From Impatiens glandulifera (lineage: Eukaryota; Streptophyta; Magnoliopsida; Ericales; Balsaminaceae): a stretch of DNA of 64,000 nt. The notes beneath the pieces are model-generated. The model was given only the letters and a program-made list of their open reading frames with translations. It was not told the origin of the DNA and did no database searches. This document shows positions 52,230 through 63,960 of the stretch, one piece after another. Both the position numbers and the translations under genes were made by a program. The first letter of the stretch is position 1, and every line of letters starts with the position of its first letter. The DNA is taken from positions 44,887,689 to 44,951,688 of the forward strand of contig NC_061868.1 of the NCBI RefSeq assembly GCF_907164915.1, in the 5' to 3' direction.

Positions 52230-52799
52230 GATGAGTGAGCTTTTGTGTTTAATTATCAATATGTATAATCATGAGTTATTTAGATTGTGTATATATATAT
52301 ATATGTTGAATCCGACATTGATAAGAGAGGAGTGATGAACATGTTTATGGGTTTAATTAAGCGTGTGGGTTTGACAATGGAAATATGCAAGATTTGGCGG
52401 GTTGATAAAACCATGGGGAACCTTTGTCGGTTTCAATGGGGGAAGGTGCTGCCTTATAAGGAAATTAAATTTAATGAAGAAGATCTAATAACAAGTTAAA
52501 GATCGTGCAGTAGTGTAAGCTGAAAATCCAATTTTAGTTAGCACTTCAATAATTTAGGTGTCATTTTCATTTTAAACTAACTTATATTAATTGGAAACTT
52601 GATGTTTTCAATACAATTTATCATGCATGTATATCTAGTTAGTTGTGATCTTGTGGGTACCTAGACTGCTGTAAATTATACATTATATAATATTGCTAGC
52701 ACCTACATTTTTTTTAAAGCATTTCAAAGATTGATAATTTGATTTTATTAATCATCCCATATTTTAATGCTCTAAAGTTTAAAGGATTGATAGTACTTG

Positions 52800-52806
<7 letters not shown>

Positions 52807-52855
<49 letters not shown>
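52807..52855. repeat. (TA)n microsatellite
   Basis: About 24 uninterrupted AT dinucleotides. Confidence 0.95.
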
Positions 52856-52859
<4 letters not shown>

Positions 52860-53698
52860 AAAACTTAAATGACATAATTATGTTTCAGCCCACCACGAAA
52901 ATAATAATAAATTTTGTAAAAGTTAGAAATTTTACCCGACCTTCTAATTTATTTTTATTTTTTAGTTTAATTGAATATTTATTATTTAAAAAATGGATAA
53001 AACTTATATTTATTTACTTATTTTATCAATAATATATATTTTTTTTTAAGACACTCTAACTTTTTTTTTTAATTTATCCCAACTATAATTTTTTAATTCA
53101 TAAATAACTGTTGTAATAAATCCATCTCGCTAACTACCACAAAATCAATGAAATAAAAAAAAGGCATTATGTCTAAATAGGAAAGGATTGTGCTTGTCTC
53201 AATTGTTTTATTTATAAAGGAAATGAAAATATAATAATAAAAGAAAGTGTTATTGGAACTTGTTTTCAGCTTTTTATAACTTGTTTGTTTAGTTGTTTCA
53301 TAATATTATTATTATTATTATGGAAAGAAGTAATAGGAGTCTAAGACTTTTTTTTTTCCAAATATAGTTTTTGTTTCAAATTTATTAATGGTTGAATTTT
53401 TGTTAGTATTATGATTAATTGGATGTGCATTGTAGAGGTTGAATGGATACATTCTTTATTGTCGTAGTATGTCAGATATTTTAATCTCTTTCTAAACATT
53501 ATTGAACTTTAAAGAGTGTTTTTAGTTTCTCGATAGTTGGTATAAGATATGGATCTAGACATCAAATATAACATTTATCAAATTTTGTTGGGTCATATTA
53601 TTTTTTAGTGGAGTATATTCTATCTATGCATATAATTCATATTGTCATTATTTTGATAGTATCTCATATTCGTTCTGAAAAGTTAATATAGTTGAGTT

Positions 53699-53893
53699 CA
53701 GAGACGATTCGTCTCTATGTAGGGGCTCGAGTGATCTGAATCTACTTAAAAAAAATTGGTTTAGGATAAAAATATAACATTACCTATAATTATTAAAAAA
53801 ATTGTAAAACTCACCTCTATTCATTCATATTATCCAAATTTTTCATGTTGTTTTTATTATGCCCACCCACCCATAATTCTGAATCTGTCCCTG
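53699..53893. mobile_element. Possible hAT-like MITE
   Basis: The 195-bp interval starts CAGAGACGATTCGTCTC and ends with sequence that reads CAGGGACAGATTCAGAAT when reversed, so its ends are imperfect inverted repeats of hAT type. No 8-bp target duplication could be confirmed. The MITE call is tentative. Confidence 0.35.
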
Positions 53894-54943
53894 GCGGGTT
53901 GAAAAGTTTTATTGCAATTCTTAAAAACCTTGGAACACATTAATCTTTTGATATATGATAGTATATTTTCTCTTATACATAAATTTTATTTTATTTTTAT
54001 TTAATTTATTATTTTTCGCTGTGTTTAAATTACTCTTAATTCTTAATATGGGAGCATCAACTCCGTTCATGTGGGCTTTCGGAGCGAGAAAAATAGTTTT
54101 GGACAGCCAGGTGTGAGCAACTCTCGTCAAACAACATAATAAATAAGAGTTACTGGCGGGTTAAGATCTTATTGATAGAATTATTCGAATTTTATTGTTA
54201 TAAATTATTTTTAACATAAATAAAGTAAGTAATAAAAAGTCACAATTTTTAAAATAAAAACTGAATATGAAAATACATAATTCAAAAACTGGCTAATATA
54301 ATAATAGTTATTAACATGATATCCTAGATTCCTAATACACAATGACTCACTCAATATATACTATATAGAAATATCATTTTTGAGTCCAAATCAAATAAGG
54401 CCCAATAGATTCATGAATATCCTTTTTTATTTTTAATTTAGATAAATAAAATCCATAGTTATCCACAATGACTCAATGAGGCAGAGGAGACACTGGGTGG
54501 CAGTGTTTGAAATAAACTTTCCTGCGACAACATCTGCCTTTCTTGCTTGCTTTACATTTTTGTTTTATTCACAAGGGAATATTTATTTATTAATATAATA
54601 TATACATTTTAAATCGTTTATTTTGACAACAAACTGTGGATGCCCGAGGAGATAAGATCAAATGATCAAACATGTTCACTTTTAATTATTTTGCTTTGTC
54701 AAGCTGGGTATAAGTTAAAAATAAAGATCCAGATTATGAATTGTCATCTTGTCACATTGTTTCAAGATTAACATAGTGATATAGCTTATGATTATTAATA
54801 GATTTTCATGGAATTCGATTGAACAAAATTCTTAATTGGGCAAAATAAATAAATATAATTGAATCAAAGAAATACAAAAGGTTCTATTCACAATATATAT
54901 AAGCATACATCATCACAAGAAGTGTTTTTTCTGTCTAGGGTTT

Positions 54944-55349
54944 TCAGACCAACGTGGAACATGTGGATGTAGCAGGATCATACATGGCCGGAAGCAAAAA
55001 CTTCCGACCGTTACAGCCATTAGCATTATAACTAGCTCCGTTAGAATCCACCAACAGATCGCCGGCGTATCCCGGATAGGCACCTTTCCCGTATATTCCC
55101 GGGCAGGCAGAAGCTGCCTCCAGAGGAGCATCGACTGCACCTTGATAATAGCCGTTACCGAAAGGATTCGTGGCGGTTCCGGCCAAAAGACTGGCGAGGT
55201 TAATGATCATTCCGTCGAGACCCACGTCGTTGTTAGGGGAAACCAACGGTGGGTTTTGTGGACCGTAAATGGGTTGATGAAATGGCCAAGCGCAGTAGCC
55301 AGGGCATTGTGTTTCAGAGTTTCCAACCCAGATATATGCGAACTTGTAT
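54944..55349 (-). pseudogene. 5'-truncated EXORDIUM family gene fragment
   Basis: The open frame encodes the C-terminal 130 residues or so of an EXORDIUM protein: [72 protein letters not shown] and the terminal CSTLV. Similarity ends abruptly at about 55349, where AT-rich transposon-derived sequence begins, so the signal peptide and N-terminal half are missing. What remains has no stop or frameshift. It resembles EXO/EXL2-type members more than the intact gene at 51276, so it is not a recent copy of it. Probably a dead gene cut by the insertions at 55.35-55.5 kb. Confidence 0.85.
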
Positions 55350-55518
55350 TTTTATAATATATATTTAATATTAAAGGAGAAAAAAGAGGAAAAAATAATA
55401 TTAATAATATAATATTATTAAATATAAAAAAATGGGGGCCCTATAAAAGTGGGGACTCTATGCAAGTGCATTGGTTGCCTTACTCTAGGGCCAGTCCTGC
55501 CTGTGTGTTCCACACCTG
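55350..55518. mobile_element. Transposon fragment between the EXORDIUM fragment and copia LTR
   Basis: AT-rich sequence followed by GGGGCCCTATAAAAGTGGGG and TTACTCTAGGGCCAGTCCTG, which resembles the terminal part of a common plant non-autonomous hAT-type repeat ending in CAGGGC/GCCCTG. The other end was not found. It marks the left edge of the transposon nest. Confidence 0.35.
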
Positions 55519-55811
55519 TTCTGGTTTGGGCCTGACCAATGTTATTTAGGTTTATTACCTGAATGTTTACCCTATAACTAGATAATTATTAAGGGTTTAC
55601 ATTTTTAAGACAGAATTCTAGAGAGATAAAGTGTGAGGCATAAACTCTGTATTCCTTCTTCTTCTTCATAGTAAATCTGGTGGTGGCTGAAGTGAATGTA
55701 GCTCAATTTGAGTGAACCACTATAAATCTGTGTTTTTTGTGTGTTATTCTTTCTTGTGTTTTTACAGATTGTTTTCAAGCAGGTCGGATTTGGGAGATAC
55801 AAATCCTAACA
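55519..55811 (+). repeat. 5' LTR of copia 1 (truncated)
   Basis: Aligns with the 3' LTR from TGGGCCTGACCAA.GTTATTT onward and continues through CAGATTGTTTTC to a CA end at 55810-55811. It has no copy of the first part of the 3' LTR (TGTTGAGTTATGG...), so its left end was lost. Confidence 0.8.
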
Positions 55812-55813
55812 AC

Positions 55814-55825
55814 TGGTATTAGAGC
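55814..55825 (+). other. Primer-binding site of copia 1
   Basis: TGGTATTAGAGC, one base from the common TGGTATCAGAGC complementary to initiator Met-tRNA, just after the 5' LTR. Confidence 0.75.
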
Positions 55826-55854
55826 AACTAGGCTAGATCTGAGCATTGAAAATA

Positions 55855-56670
55855 ATGGCAAGTGAGAACAGTATAGAACATGTGATTGGAAGATTTGATG
55901 AGACAGATTATGCCTTTTGGAGAATGCAGATTGAAGATTATCTTTATGTAAACAGATTCATGTTCCTTTGAGTGAGAAATCAGAGAAGATGGATGGAGCT
56001 GAATGGAAACTCCTTGATAGACAGGTTTTGGGAGTTGTCCGATTGACGCTAGCCAAGAAGGTTGCTCATAATGTAGCAAAGGAGAAGACCACCATGGGTC
56101 TGATGAAAGCTTTTCTGATATGTATGAGAAACCATCTGCTAACAACAAGATACACTTAATGAAAAGACTCTTTTACTTAAGAATGGTTGATGATACTTCT
56201 GTCACTACTCATTTGAATGAATTCAATACAATTGTGAATCAATTGCTATCTGTTGAGATTGATTTTGGAGATGAAGTTAGTGCCCTGATTTTGTTAGCAT
56301 CTCTACCAAATAGTTGGGAACCTATGAGGGCAACAATTAGTATTTCAGTTGGAAATGCTAAACTGAAATTTGTTGAAGTTAGAGATCGTATTCTTGCTGA
56401 AGAGGTTCGTAAAATTTATTATGGTGAAACATTCAAAGGTTCTGCTCTGAATGTGGAAAACAGGGGAATAGATAATGATAGAAATTTCAACTGAGGTAAG
56501 AGCAGATCTATGTCAAGGAGCAGGAGGAGTTAGTCCAAGTTTGAGAGGAAATTTGAGTGCTGGAATTGTGGTAAACAAGGTCATTTAAAGAGGAACTATA
56601 AAACACCGAAGAAAAATGGTGATGATAAAAATTATGCAGCCAACGTTGTTACATAATCTGTCACTGATGC
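55855..56670 (+). pseudogene. copia 1 gag remnant
   Basis: Starts MASENSIEHVIGRFDETDY with the usual copia gag YAFWRMQIEDYL motif. The frame is then disrupted near 55950 and again near 56115, an in-frame stop occurs before the nucleocapsid part, and another near 56655. The zinc knuckle at about 56558-56600 (CWNCGKQGHLKRNY) has Tyr in place of its last Cys, so the CCHC box is broken. Confidence 0.85.
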
Positions 56671-56679
56671 ATTACTTCT

Positions 56680-59600
56680 GTCTGTTGATAGCCCGATAGA
56701 TTCATGGGTTTTGGACTCAGGAGCGTCTTTCCATACCACTGCTCACAAAGAATTAATGGAGAATTATGTGGCTGGAAACTGTGAGAAAGTTTATCTCGCA
56801 GATGGTGAGTCACTGAATATTGTTGGCATTGGTGACATCAAATTGAAGATGACAAATGGTTCTGTTTGGAAGATTAATAAGGTGAGACACATTCCAGGTT
56901 TAATGCGCAATCTGATTTCTGTTACACAACTTGATAAAGAAGGTCACAATTTCAGTTGTGGAAATGGTGCATGGAAGGTGACTAAAGGAGCAATTGTTGT
57001 TGCTCGAGGTCACAAAACTAGAACTTTATACACGACTTCAACTTGCAGAGAAACAGTTACTACTGTAGTTGATGACTCGAAGAACAGTGAGTTGTGGCAT
57101 TGCAGGTAGGCCATATGAGTGAAAAAGGGATGAAAATTCTTTTGAAGAATGAACAGATTCCAGAACTGAAGTCTGTTGAACATCAGTTATGCGAAAACTG
57201 CATTCTTGGAAAACAGAAACGGGTGAGTTTCTTAAAAATTGGGAAGGAGCTCAAGAAAGAAATGCTAGAGTTGGTACACACTGATGTGTGGGGACCTGCA
57301 CCTGTTTCTTCTATTGGCGGATCACAATACTACGTGACATTTATAGATGATTCGACAAGAAAGGTATGTGTATATTTTATGAAGCACAAGTCTGAAGTAT
57401 TTGCTATTTTCAAGAAATGGAAGACTTTGGTTGAAAATGAATCAAATCAGAAAGTTAAGTGCTTGAGATCCGACAACGGAGGTGAATATATCAATTTAGA
57501 TTTCAAGGAGTATTGTGCTATGAATGGGATCAGTATGGTGAAAACTGTTCCCCGAACGCCTCAAGAAAATGGAGTAGCTGAACGAATGAATCGAACATTG
57601 AACGAGCGTGCTAGAAGCATGAGATTGCATGCAGGGCTGCCTAAAACCTTCTGGGCAGAAGCTATTAATACTGCTGCCTATTTGATAAACAGGGGACCCT
57701 CTATTCCTCTTGAATTCAGAATTCCTGAAGAAATTTGGAGCAATAAAAAGGTAAACCTTTCTTATTTGAAAGTGTTTGGTTGTTTATCATATGTTCATAT
57801 TAATGAATGTGATAGGAGCAAACTTGATCCAAAGTCTAATAAATGTTTTTTCATTGGCTACGGTGATATCGAGTTTGGTTATCATTTCTGGGATAATCAA
57901 AATCGGAATATCATTCGTAGCAGAAATGTTATCTTCAATGAATAGGTTCTCTACAAAGATTGTGTTGGGAAGACATCAGATGGTGATTCAAAGTTGGAAG
58001 AGACTGGTACAGTCGATTTGAGAAAATTTTCAGTTGAATATATACCGGTTGTCGAAGAAGAATAATGTGTTGTTGAAGATGAAATCGCTGAGAACGTGGC
58101 CCCAAAGGTAAATCAACAAACACCGGTTATACAGTTGAGAAGATCATCAAGGAATCAAAACCAGTTAAGAGGTGGTCTCCATCTCTGAACTATATCTTGT
58201 TGACAGATAGAGGTGAACCTGAATGTTATGAGGAAGCAATACAATCTGATGAATCGATTAAATGGGAGTCTGCTATGAAAGATGAGATGGACTCTTTGAT
58301 GTTGAATCAGACTTGGGAGCTCACTGAGCCACCAAAGGGAAAGAAAGCACTTCACAACAAATGGATCTTCATGATTAAAGAAGAACAAGATAAAACCATG
58401 AGGTACAAGGCAAGGTTGGTTGTGAAAGGATTTCAACAGAAAGAAGGTATTGACTACAATGAGATCTTCTCTCCAGTAGTTAAATTAATTACAATCAGAA
58501 CTATTTTGAGTTTGGTTGTGAAAGAAGACCTTCATCTTCAACAAATGGATATCAAATATGTTTTTTTTCATGGTGATTTAGATGAAGAGATTTATATGCG
58601 ACAACCAGAAGGATTTGAAATCAAAGGAAAAGATGAGCTTGTGTGTAAGCTTCAGAAGAGTTTGTATGGTTTGAAACAGGCTCCAAGGCAATGGTACAAG
58701 AAGTTCGATAGCTTCATGAAAAGTAACAATTTTTTGAGGTGTGAAGCTGATCATTGCTACTATATCAAGAAGTTTGATAAATCGTACATTATTCTTCTTC
58801 TCTACGTTGATGACATGTTGATTACTGGAGCAAGCTTGTGTGAGATTAACAAGCTCAAGAAAGAGTTGTCTGAAAAGTTTGCAATGAAGGATTTGGGTGC
58901 TGCTAAACAAATCCTTGGGATGAGAATTTTCAGGGATGAAGAAGTTCTCAAGCTTTCACAAGAAGAATATGTGAAGAAAATTCTTAGCAAGTTCAACTTG
59001 TATGATGCAAAATCAGTTATTATCCCCTTAGCTAGTCACTTCAGACTATCTAAAGATCAGTCGCCTTCAACAAATGAGGAGAAAAATTACATGGCAACTG
59101 TTCCGTATGCCTCTTCCATTGGTTGTATTATGTGTGCGATGGTTTGCACAAGACCAGACATAGCACATGTAGTGGGAGTTGTTAGCAGATTCATGAGCAA
59201 TCCGGGTAGACAACATTGGGAAGCAGTAAAGTGAATACTATGATACTTAAGAGGAAGTACGGGTCTTACTTTGTGTTTTTGAAAGTCTAATTTGGGTTTG
59301 GAAGGATATGTTGATGCTGACAATGGTGGTGATGTTGATAGTAGAAAGAGTACAACAGAGTATATTTATACTCTGGGAGGTACTACAATCAGTTGGGTTT
59401 CAAAATTGCAGAAGATTGTTGCTCTTTCTAGTTGTGAGGCAGAGTATGTTGCTGTGACAGAAGTTGCTAAGGAAATGATGTGGTTACAACCCTTTATGCG
59501 AGAATTGAGTCAAGACTACGAGGGAAGTGTGTTGCAATGCGACAGTCAGAGTGCCATTCATTTGGAAAAAAATCATGTTTATCATGGCAGAACGAAGCAT

Positions 59601-59759
59601 ATACAGGTTCGTTATCATTTCATCCGATTAGCTTTAGAAGATGAAGTATTAGCTCTTGAGAAGATTCCCGGGAGTGAGAATCCAGCTGATATGTTGACGA
59701 AAGCTGTGACGAATGAGAAACTGAAGTTGTGTGCAACTTCAGTTGTCCTTCTTCGTTAA
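56680..59759 (+). pseudogene. copia 1 pol remnant (protease, integrase, reverse transcriptase, RNase H)
   Basis: Protease active site LDSGAS near 56711. A frame change occurs at about 57105, just after the first His of the integrase zinc-binding region. The integrase core (57094-57945) keeps HTDVWGP, LRSDNGGEY and the glutamate in PQENGVAERMN. Stops follow at about 57943 and 58063, then the reverse transcriptase (58197-59234) with YVDDML and LYGLKQAPRQW. After a stop at 59232-59234, RNase H (59292-59759) has VDADNGGDVDSRKST and SSCEAEYVA. All domains are recognisable but no continuous frame exists. Confidence 0.9.
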
Positions 59760-59809
59760 GACACCGAATGGAAAGCCACTACCGATCGAGAGATGATGAA
59801 GTTAGTCTC

Positions 59810-59821
59810 AAAGTGGGAGAT
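59810..59821 (+). other. Polypurine tract of copia 1
   Basis: AAAGTGGGAGA-type purine run directly before the 3' LTR start TGTTGAG at 59822; it primes plus-strand DNA synthesis in this class. Confidence 0.75.
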
Positions 59822-60154
59822 TGTTGAGTTATGGAGCTTACACTTATAATAAACTCTACATTATTAATTAGAGTTTATTGAGTTTTTTTTTTTTGGTTTT
59901 GGGCTTGGGCCTGACCAAAGTTATTTAGGTTTATTACCTGAATGTTTACCCTATAAATATGTGATTATTAAGGGTTTACATTGTGAAGACATAATTCTAG
60001 AGAGATAAAGTGTGAGGCAAAAACTCTGTATTCTTTCTTCTTCTTCATAGTAAATCTAGTGGTAGCTGAAGTGGATGTAGCTCAATTTGAGTGAACCACT
60101 ATAAATCTGTGTGTTCTTGTGTTTTTCTTTCTTGTGTTCTTACAGATTGTTTTC
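59822..60154 (+). repeat. 3' LTR of copia 1, interrupted
   Basis: Begins TGTTGAGTTATGG and runs 333 bp to GATTGTTTTC, where element 2 begins. By comparison with the 5' LTR about 35 bp more should reappear beyond element 2, outside this window. Confidence 0.85.
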
Positions 60155-60570
60155 TGTTGGGTATTGGTTGACCCAACATTGTGGCTCAATCTCTAGTAAC
60201 CCGCTTATTGGACTTAACCTAATAATATAAATAGATACTACTCTCTTGGTGGGAGGGTGATGTCAAATTCCTTTGTGGTGTTTGGATGCTAGTGAGAGGG
60301 TTGCCTCTTTTTTTTTTAGAACGCGGGGTTCCGCTGCTCCTATGGAGTGCGACTAATCCCCGCGGGTTAAGTACATAGCCCGCAAACATACTTAACCAAT
60401 TAACCAGGCGCAGAACTTGCCGCCTGACGGGCTCGAACCCAAGACCTCATGGAGGTCTGGGGGATATCCACCTCTTGTTGCCACTAGGCTAGAAGAGTGT
60501 GAGATAGTGATGCAACGGAATCGATAAACAAGATGACTGAGCCAAACTTCAATCGCATTCACACCCAACA
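60155..60570 (+). repeat. 5' LTR of copia 2
   Basis: 416 bp, from TGTTGGGT to ACCCAACA, a perfect 8-bp terminal inverted repeat with the canonical TG...CA ends. About 185 bp of it is an inserted SINE, so the original LTR was about 230 bp. Confidence 0.9.
60308..60493 (-). mobile_element. tRNA-derived SINE within the copia 2 LTR
   Basis: On the minus strand an A-box-like TAGCCTAGTGG (60490-60480) is followed about 45 bp later by the B box GGGTTCGAGCCC (60439-60428), the internal RNA polymerase III promoter of tRNA-derived SINEs. The element ends in a poly-A run (poly-T at 60308-60316 on the plus strand). Target duplications were not clear. Confidence 0.75.
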
Positions 60571-60571
60571 G

Positions 60572-60583
60572 TGGTATCAGAGC
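60572..60583 (+). other. Primer-binding site of copia 2
   Basis: TGGTATCAGAGC, exact complement of the initiator Met-tRNA 3' end, one base after the LTR. Confidence 0.85.
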
Positions 60584-60820
60584 TAGGGTTTAGGGTTTGT
60601 AATTGGAGTTTGAGATTGAGTTGGAGGATATAAGTTATCTTCACCAATAAGCGTAGATCTGTCATTGTTTCTTCTTTAATCATCTTCTTTTATTCTCTGC
60701 TTCTGCTGCTACTGGAGGAAGAAGAAAACCGTTGCCGCCTCTGGAGAAGAAGTCGTTGTTGTCTTGTTCAACCGTTGTCGGTGTCGCGTTTGTCGCGACC
60801 GTTGAGAATCAAAGCCGCCG

Positions 60821-60920
60821 CCGTGCCGCTATTGTGCCTCTACCGTGTCGCTGTCGTGCCGTTGCCGTGCCGCTGCCGTGCCGCTACCGTGCCGCTGCCG
60901 TACCGCTGTCGTGCCGCTAC
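60821..60920. repeat. GC-rich 12-bp minisatellite in the copia 2 leader
   Basis: About eight degenerate copies of a 12-bp unit (GCCGTGCCGCTG/A) lie between the primer-binding site and gag. It is unusually GC-rich for this window and open in several frames (Val-Pro-Leu-Pro-Cys-Arg repeats), which explains the spurious frames here. Confidence 0.85.
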
Positions 60921-61058
60921 TAAGAAGACGAAGCAGCAAATCCCTGAGCGGGGTGGGTAAGTCAAAACTTTCTTTAAGTTTCGCAAGGTATCATAGCTTG
61001 AACCCTCCTATTAAATTCTGCCAATTGATTGTTGATTGCTTTTAATTTGTTTGATAGC

Positions 61059-61733
61059 ATGTCTGGTGTTAATCAATATGGTATGGTTCCGTTTGACGGA
61101 AAAACTGATTTTAGGGAAGTCATGCATGTGAGCGGTAGATCTCAGGGTAGGTCTAGTGCCCAAAAGTGTTATAATTGTCATTTTATCAAGGACTATCCCA
61201 AGCCTAAGAGAAATCAGCATGTTGAAAATGTTAATGTGGCTGTTTGTGAGGGCAATATGAGTGATATTTTTATGATTAATAATCTATGTGATTATGCTAG
61301 CTTGAACTCTGTGTTATCTAATTCTTTATGCAAATCTGATTGGCTAGTTGACTCTGGTTGTACTTTTCATGTGACTCCATTTAGAGATTTGTTTTCTAAC
61401 TATAAAGAGATTGAACATTGTTTTGTGTCTATGACAAATTCGAAAAATTGCAAGGTGTTAGGAATAGGTGATGTATGCCTAAAGTTCTCTTGCAGCTCTA
61501 TGTTTACTTTGAAGAAAGTGAGGCATGTTCCTAATTTGCGTTATAATTTGTTGTCTTGTGCATCTCTTGAGAATGATGGTTTGGAGGGAAAGTGGGGGAA
61601 ATATGTTATGAAAATTTTACGTGGGTCTCTTGTTATCTTTACTGCTAAAAAGATGAATAATATGTATGTGTGTCATGCTGAGACTACTTGTGACTCTGTG
61701 AACTCTGTGATTGGTGATAAATCTGTTCTTTGA
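61059..61733 (+). pseudogene. copia 2 gag-protease remnant with internal gag deletion
   Basis: The frame opens MSGVNQYGMVPFDGKTDF, the usual start of a copia gag, then jumps straight to the nucleocapsid region (CYNCHFIKDYPKPKR), so most of the capsid domain is absent while the frame stays open. The knuckle has lost its Gly-His spacing and last Cys. The protease active site VDSGCTFH is intact. It stops at 61731-61733. Confidence 0.8.
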
Positions 61734-61740
61734 CATAATA

Positions 61741-63960
61741 GATTAGGTCACATGAGTAACAAAGGTCTAGAAATTTTGCATAAAGGTGGTCACTTTGGTA
61801 GTGATAAATTGTCCCCCATCCCTTTCTGTGAATCATGTGTGCTAAGAAAACAACATAAGGTGAGTTTTCCCATCTCCTCTTACCCAAATGTGTCTAAGTG
61901 TACTGATATCCTTGAATATTTACATGTTGATGTGTGGGGTCCTTCTAGCGTTGTTACACATGGAGGGAACCAATATTTTCTGTCCATCATTGATAATTAT
62001 TCTAGGAAAGTTTGGGTGTTACTTTTAAAACATAAGTCTGATGTTTTTGAAAAGTTTAAAGAGTGGAAGATTTTGGTTGAGAATCAAACAGGTAAGAGAA
62101 TCAAAACTCTTAGAACAGATAATGGTCTTGAATTCTGTAATAAATAGATGAATGATTTATGTGTTACCTGGGGTATTAAAAGACATAGGTTTGTGCCGTA
62201 CACACCACAACATAATGGTGTTGCTGAGAGGATGAACATGACACTTCTAGAGAGAGTGAGAGTTATGTTAGCGTCATCTGGTTTGTCTAAGAAGTTTTGG
62301 GGGGATGCTTTGCATACTACTGCTTATTTAATAAATAGGTCCCATAGTGTTCCCTTAGGAGGGAAATGTCCTAAATCTGTGTTTTCAGGTAAACCTCTTG
62401 ATTTGAGCAACTTGAAAGTTTTTAGTTGTGTTGGCTATGTGCATCAGAAGGTTGACAAGTTGGAGCCTAGGTCCAAGAAATGTGTGTTCTTAGGCTACCC
62501 TGAAGGGGTAAAAGGTTATAGGCTTTGGAATAGGAGTGAACCTGGGCTTAGGATTGTGATAAGTAGAGATATTGTCTTTAATGAGAATGATTTTCCTTGC
62601 TTGTCTATGTCCCCCACTCTTGTTAATGATGCTCCTAATAAGGTGGAGTATGTGCCTGTAGTTTTTGATCAACCTGTTGAACATGATGTGAATGCTCCAA
62701 ATGAGGTGGAGCATGATAATGTGCATGATATTGATGATTTGCATGATTCAAATGTTTTGTCTAATTCAAATGATTTGTCTGATTATTTGCATGACTATCA
62801 ACTTGCTAGGGATAGAAGTAGAAGAACTGTTATAATGCCTTTTGAATGATTGCAATATGTCTGAATTTGCTTTTAACATGTTTGAATCCCTAAACTGTAA
62901 TGAGCCTAACTCTTACAAAGAAGCTTTGAGGTCTAAGTTTTCTACTGAATGAATTGTTGCTATGAATAATGAGATGAATTCCCTAAGAATCAATGATACT
63001 TGGAAACTTGTTCCTAAACCTCATAATTGCTCCTTAGTGGATTGCAAGTGGTTGTATAAGGTGAAACAAGAGTTTGAAAAAGTTAGATTCAAGGCTAGGT
63101 TTGTAGCCAAAGGATTTACTCAAAAGGAGGGAATATATTATGCTAAAATTTTTGCTCCTGTTGTCAAATTCACTACTGTTAGAATTATGCTTGTTTTAGT
63201 TGCTCACTTTGATTGGGAATTAAAGCAAATGGATGTTACTACTGCTTTCTTACATGGTGAACTTGATAAGAATATTTATATGCATCAACCTGAGAGGTTT
63301 GTTGACCCCCAGTTGCCTGATCATGTTTGTTTGTTAAAAAAAGCCTTGTATGGTTTAAAACAATCTCTTAGGCAATGGAATATCAAGTTTGATAAGTGCA
63401 TGCAATCTTTGATGTTTAAAAGAAGTTCTTCTGATCATTGTCTTACTTCAAGAATATAGACTCTGTGTCTGTATTTTTTTATTGTATGTGGATGACATGT
63501 TGATTGTTAGCCCATGTCTGAAGTCTGTTATGCATGTGCAAAAATCGCTTTGTGAAAATTTTGACATGAAAGACTTAGGTGATTCTAAGAAGATTTTGGG
63601 CATGAATATCATTAGAGATAGACCAAAATTTTCTCTTGTGTTGAATCAAAGTGCATATGTTGCTAAAATTTTGAGTAAATTTTCTATGTCTGATGCTAAA
63701 TCTGTGAATGTGCCTCTTGCTTCCCACTTTGTGTTAAGTAAGGATCAGTCTCCTAAGACTGAAACTGAAATAACTGAAATGAAGAATGTGCCTTATTCCA
63801 ATGCAATAAGGTCTGTTATGTATCTCATGGTTAGTACTAGGCCTGATATTGCATATACAGTTAGTTGCTTGAGTAGATTTATGTCTAACCCTGGTATTCC
63901 TCATTGGAATGCTTTGAAATGACTTTTGAGATATCTAAAAACCATTGTTGATGTTGACTT
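61741..63960 (+). pseudogene. copia 2 integrase and reverse transcriptase remnant
   Basis: Integrase zinc-binding end (LGHMSNKGLEIL, CESCVLRKQ), then core HVDVWGP, LRTDNGLEF, a TAG at 62145-62147 between the second Asp and the Glu (PQHNGVAERMN), a stop at 62847-62849, another near 62952. Reverse transcriptase starts at about 62962 (WKLVPKP, ARFVAKGFTQKEG, LYGLKQSLRQW), stops at 63457-63459, and resumes in another frame with YVDDMLIV at about 63483. It continues past the window end. No intact polyprotein. Confidence 0.88.

Larger units (their letters stand above)
52230..54943. other. Intergenic, repeats, no gene
   Basis: AT-rich. It contains a (TA)n tract (52807-52855), a possible hAT-like MITE (53699-53893) and no supported coding frame. 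The part next to 52230 is presumably promoter of the EXORDIUM-like gene. Confidence 0.5.
55519..60154 (+). mobile_element. Ty1-copia LTR retrotransposon 1, decayed, 5' and 3' LTR incomplete
   Basis: Order: partial 5' LTR, primer-binding site, gag, protease, integrase, reverse transcriptase, RNase H, polypurine tract, 3' LTR start. Integrase precedes reverse transcriptase, which defines copia. The 5' LTR lacks about its first 90 bp and the 3' LTR is interrupted at 60155 by a second element. The LTRs differ at roughly 16 positions over about 250 bp, and gag and pol carry several stops and frame changes, so the copy is old and inactive. Confidence 0.93.

Noticed and set aside
55519..60154. Intact viral-like polyprotein
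   Set aside because: Several stops and frame changes separate the domains; it is an inactive retrotransposon copy.
60732..60960. Overlapping Cys-Arg-Pro-rich frames
   Set aside because: They are translations of the 12-bp minisatellite in the copia 2 leader.
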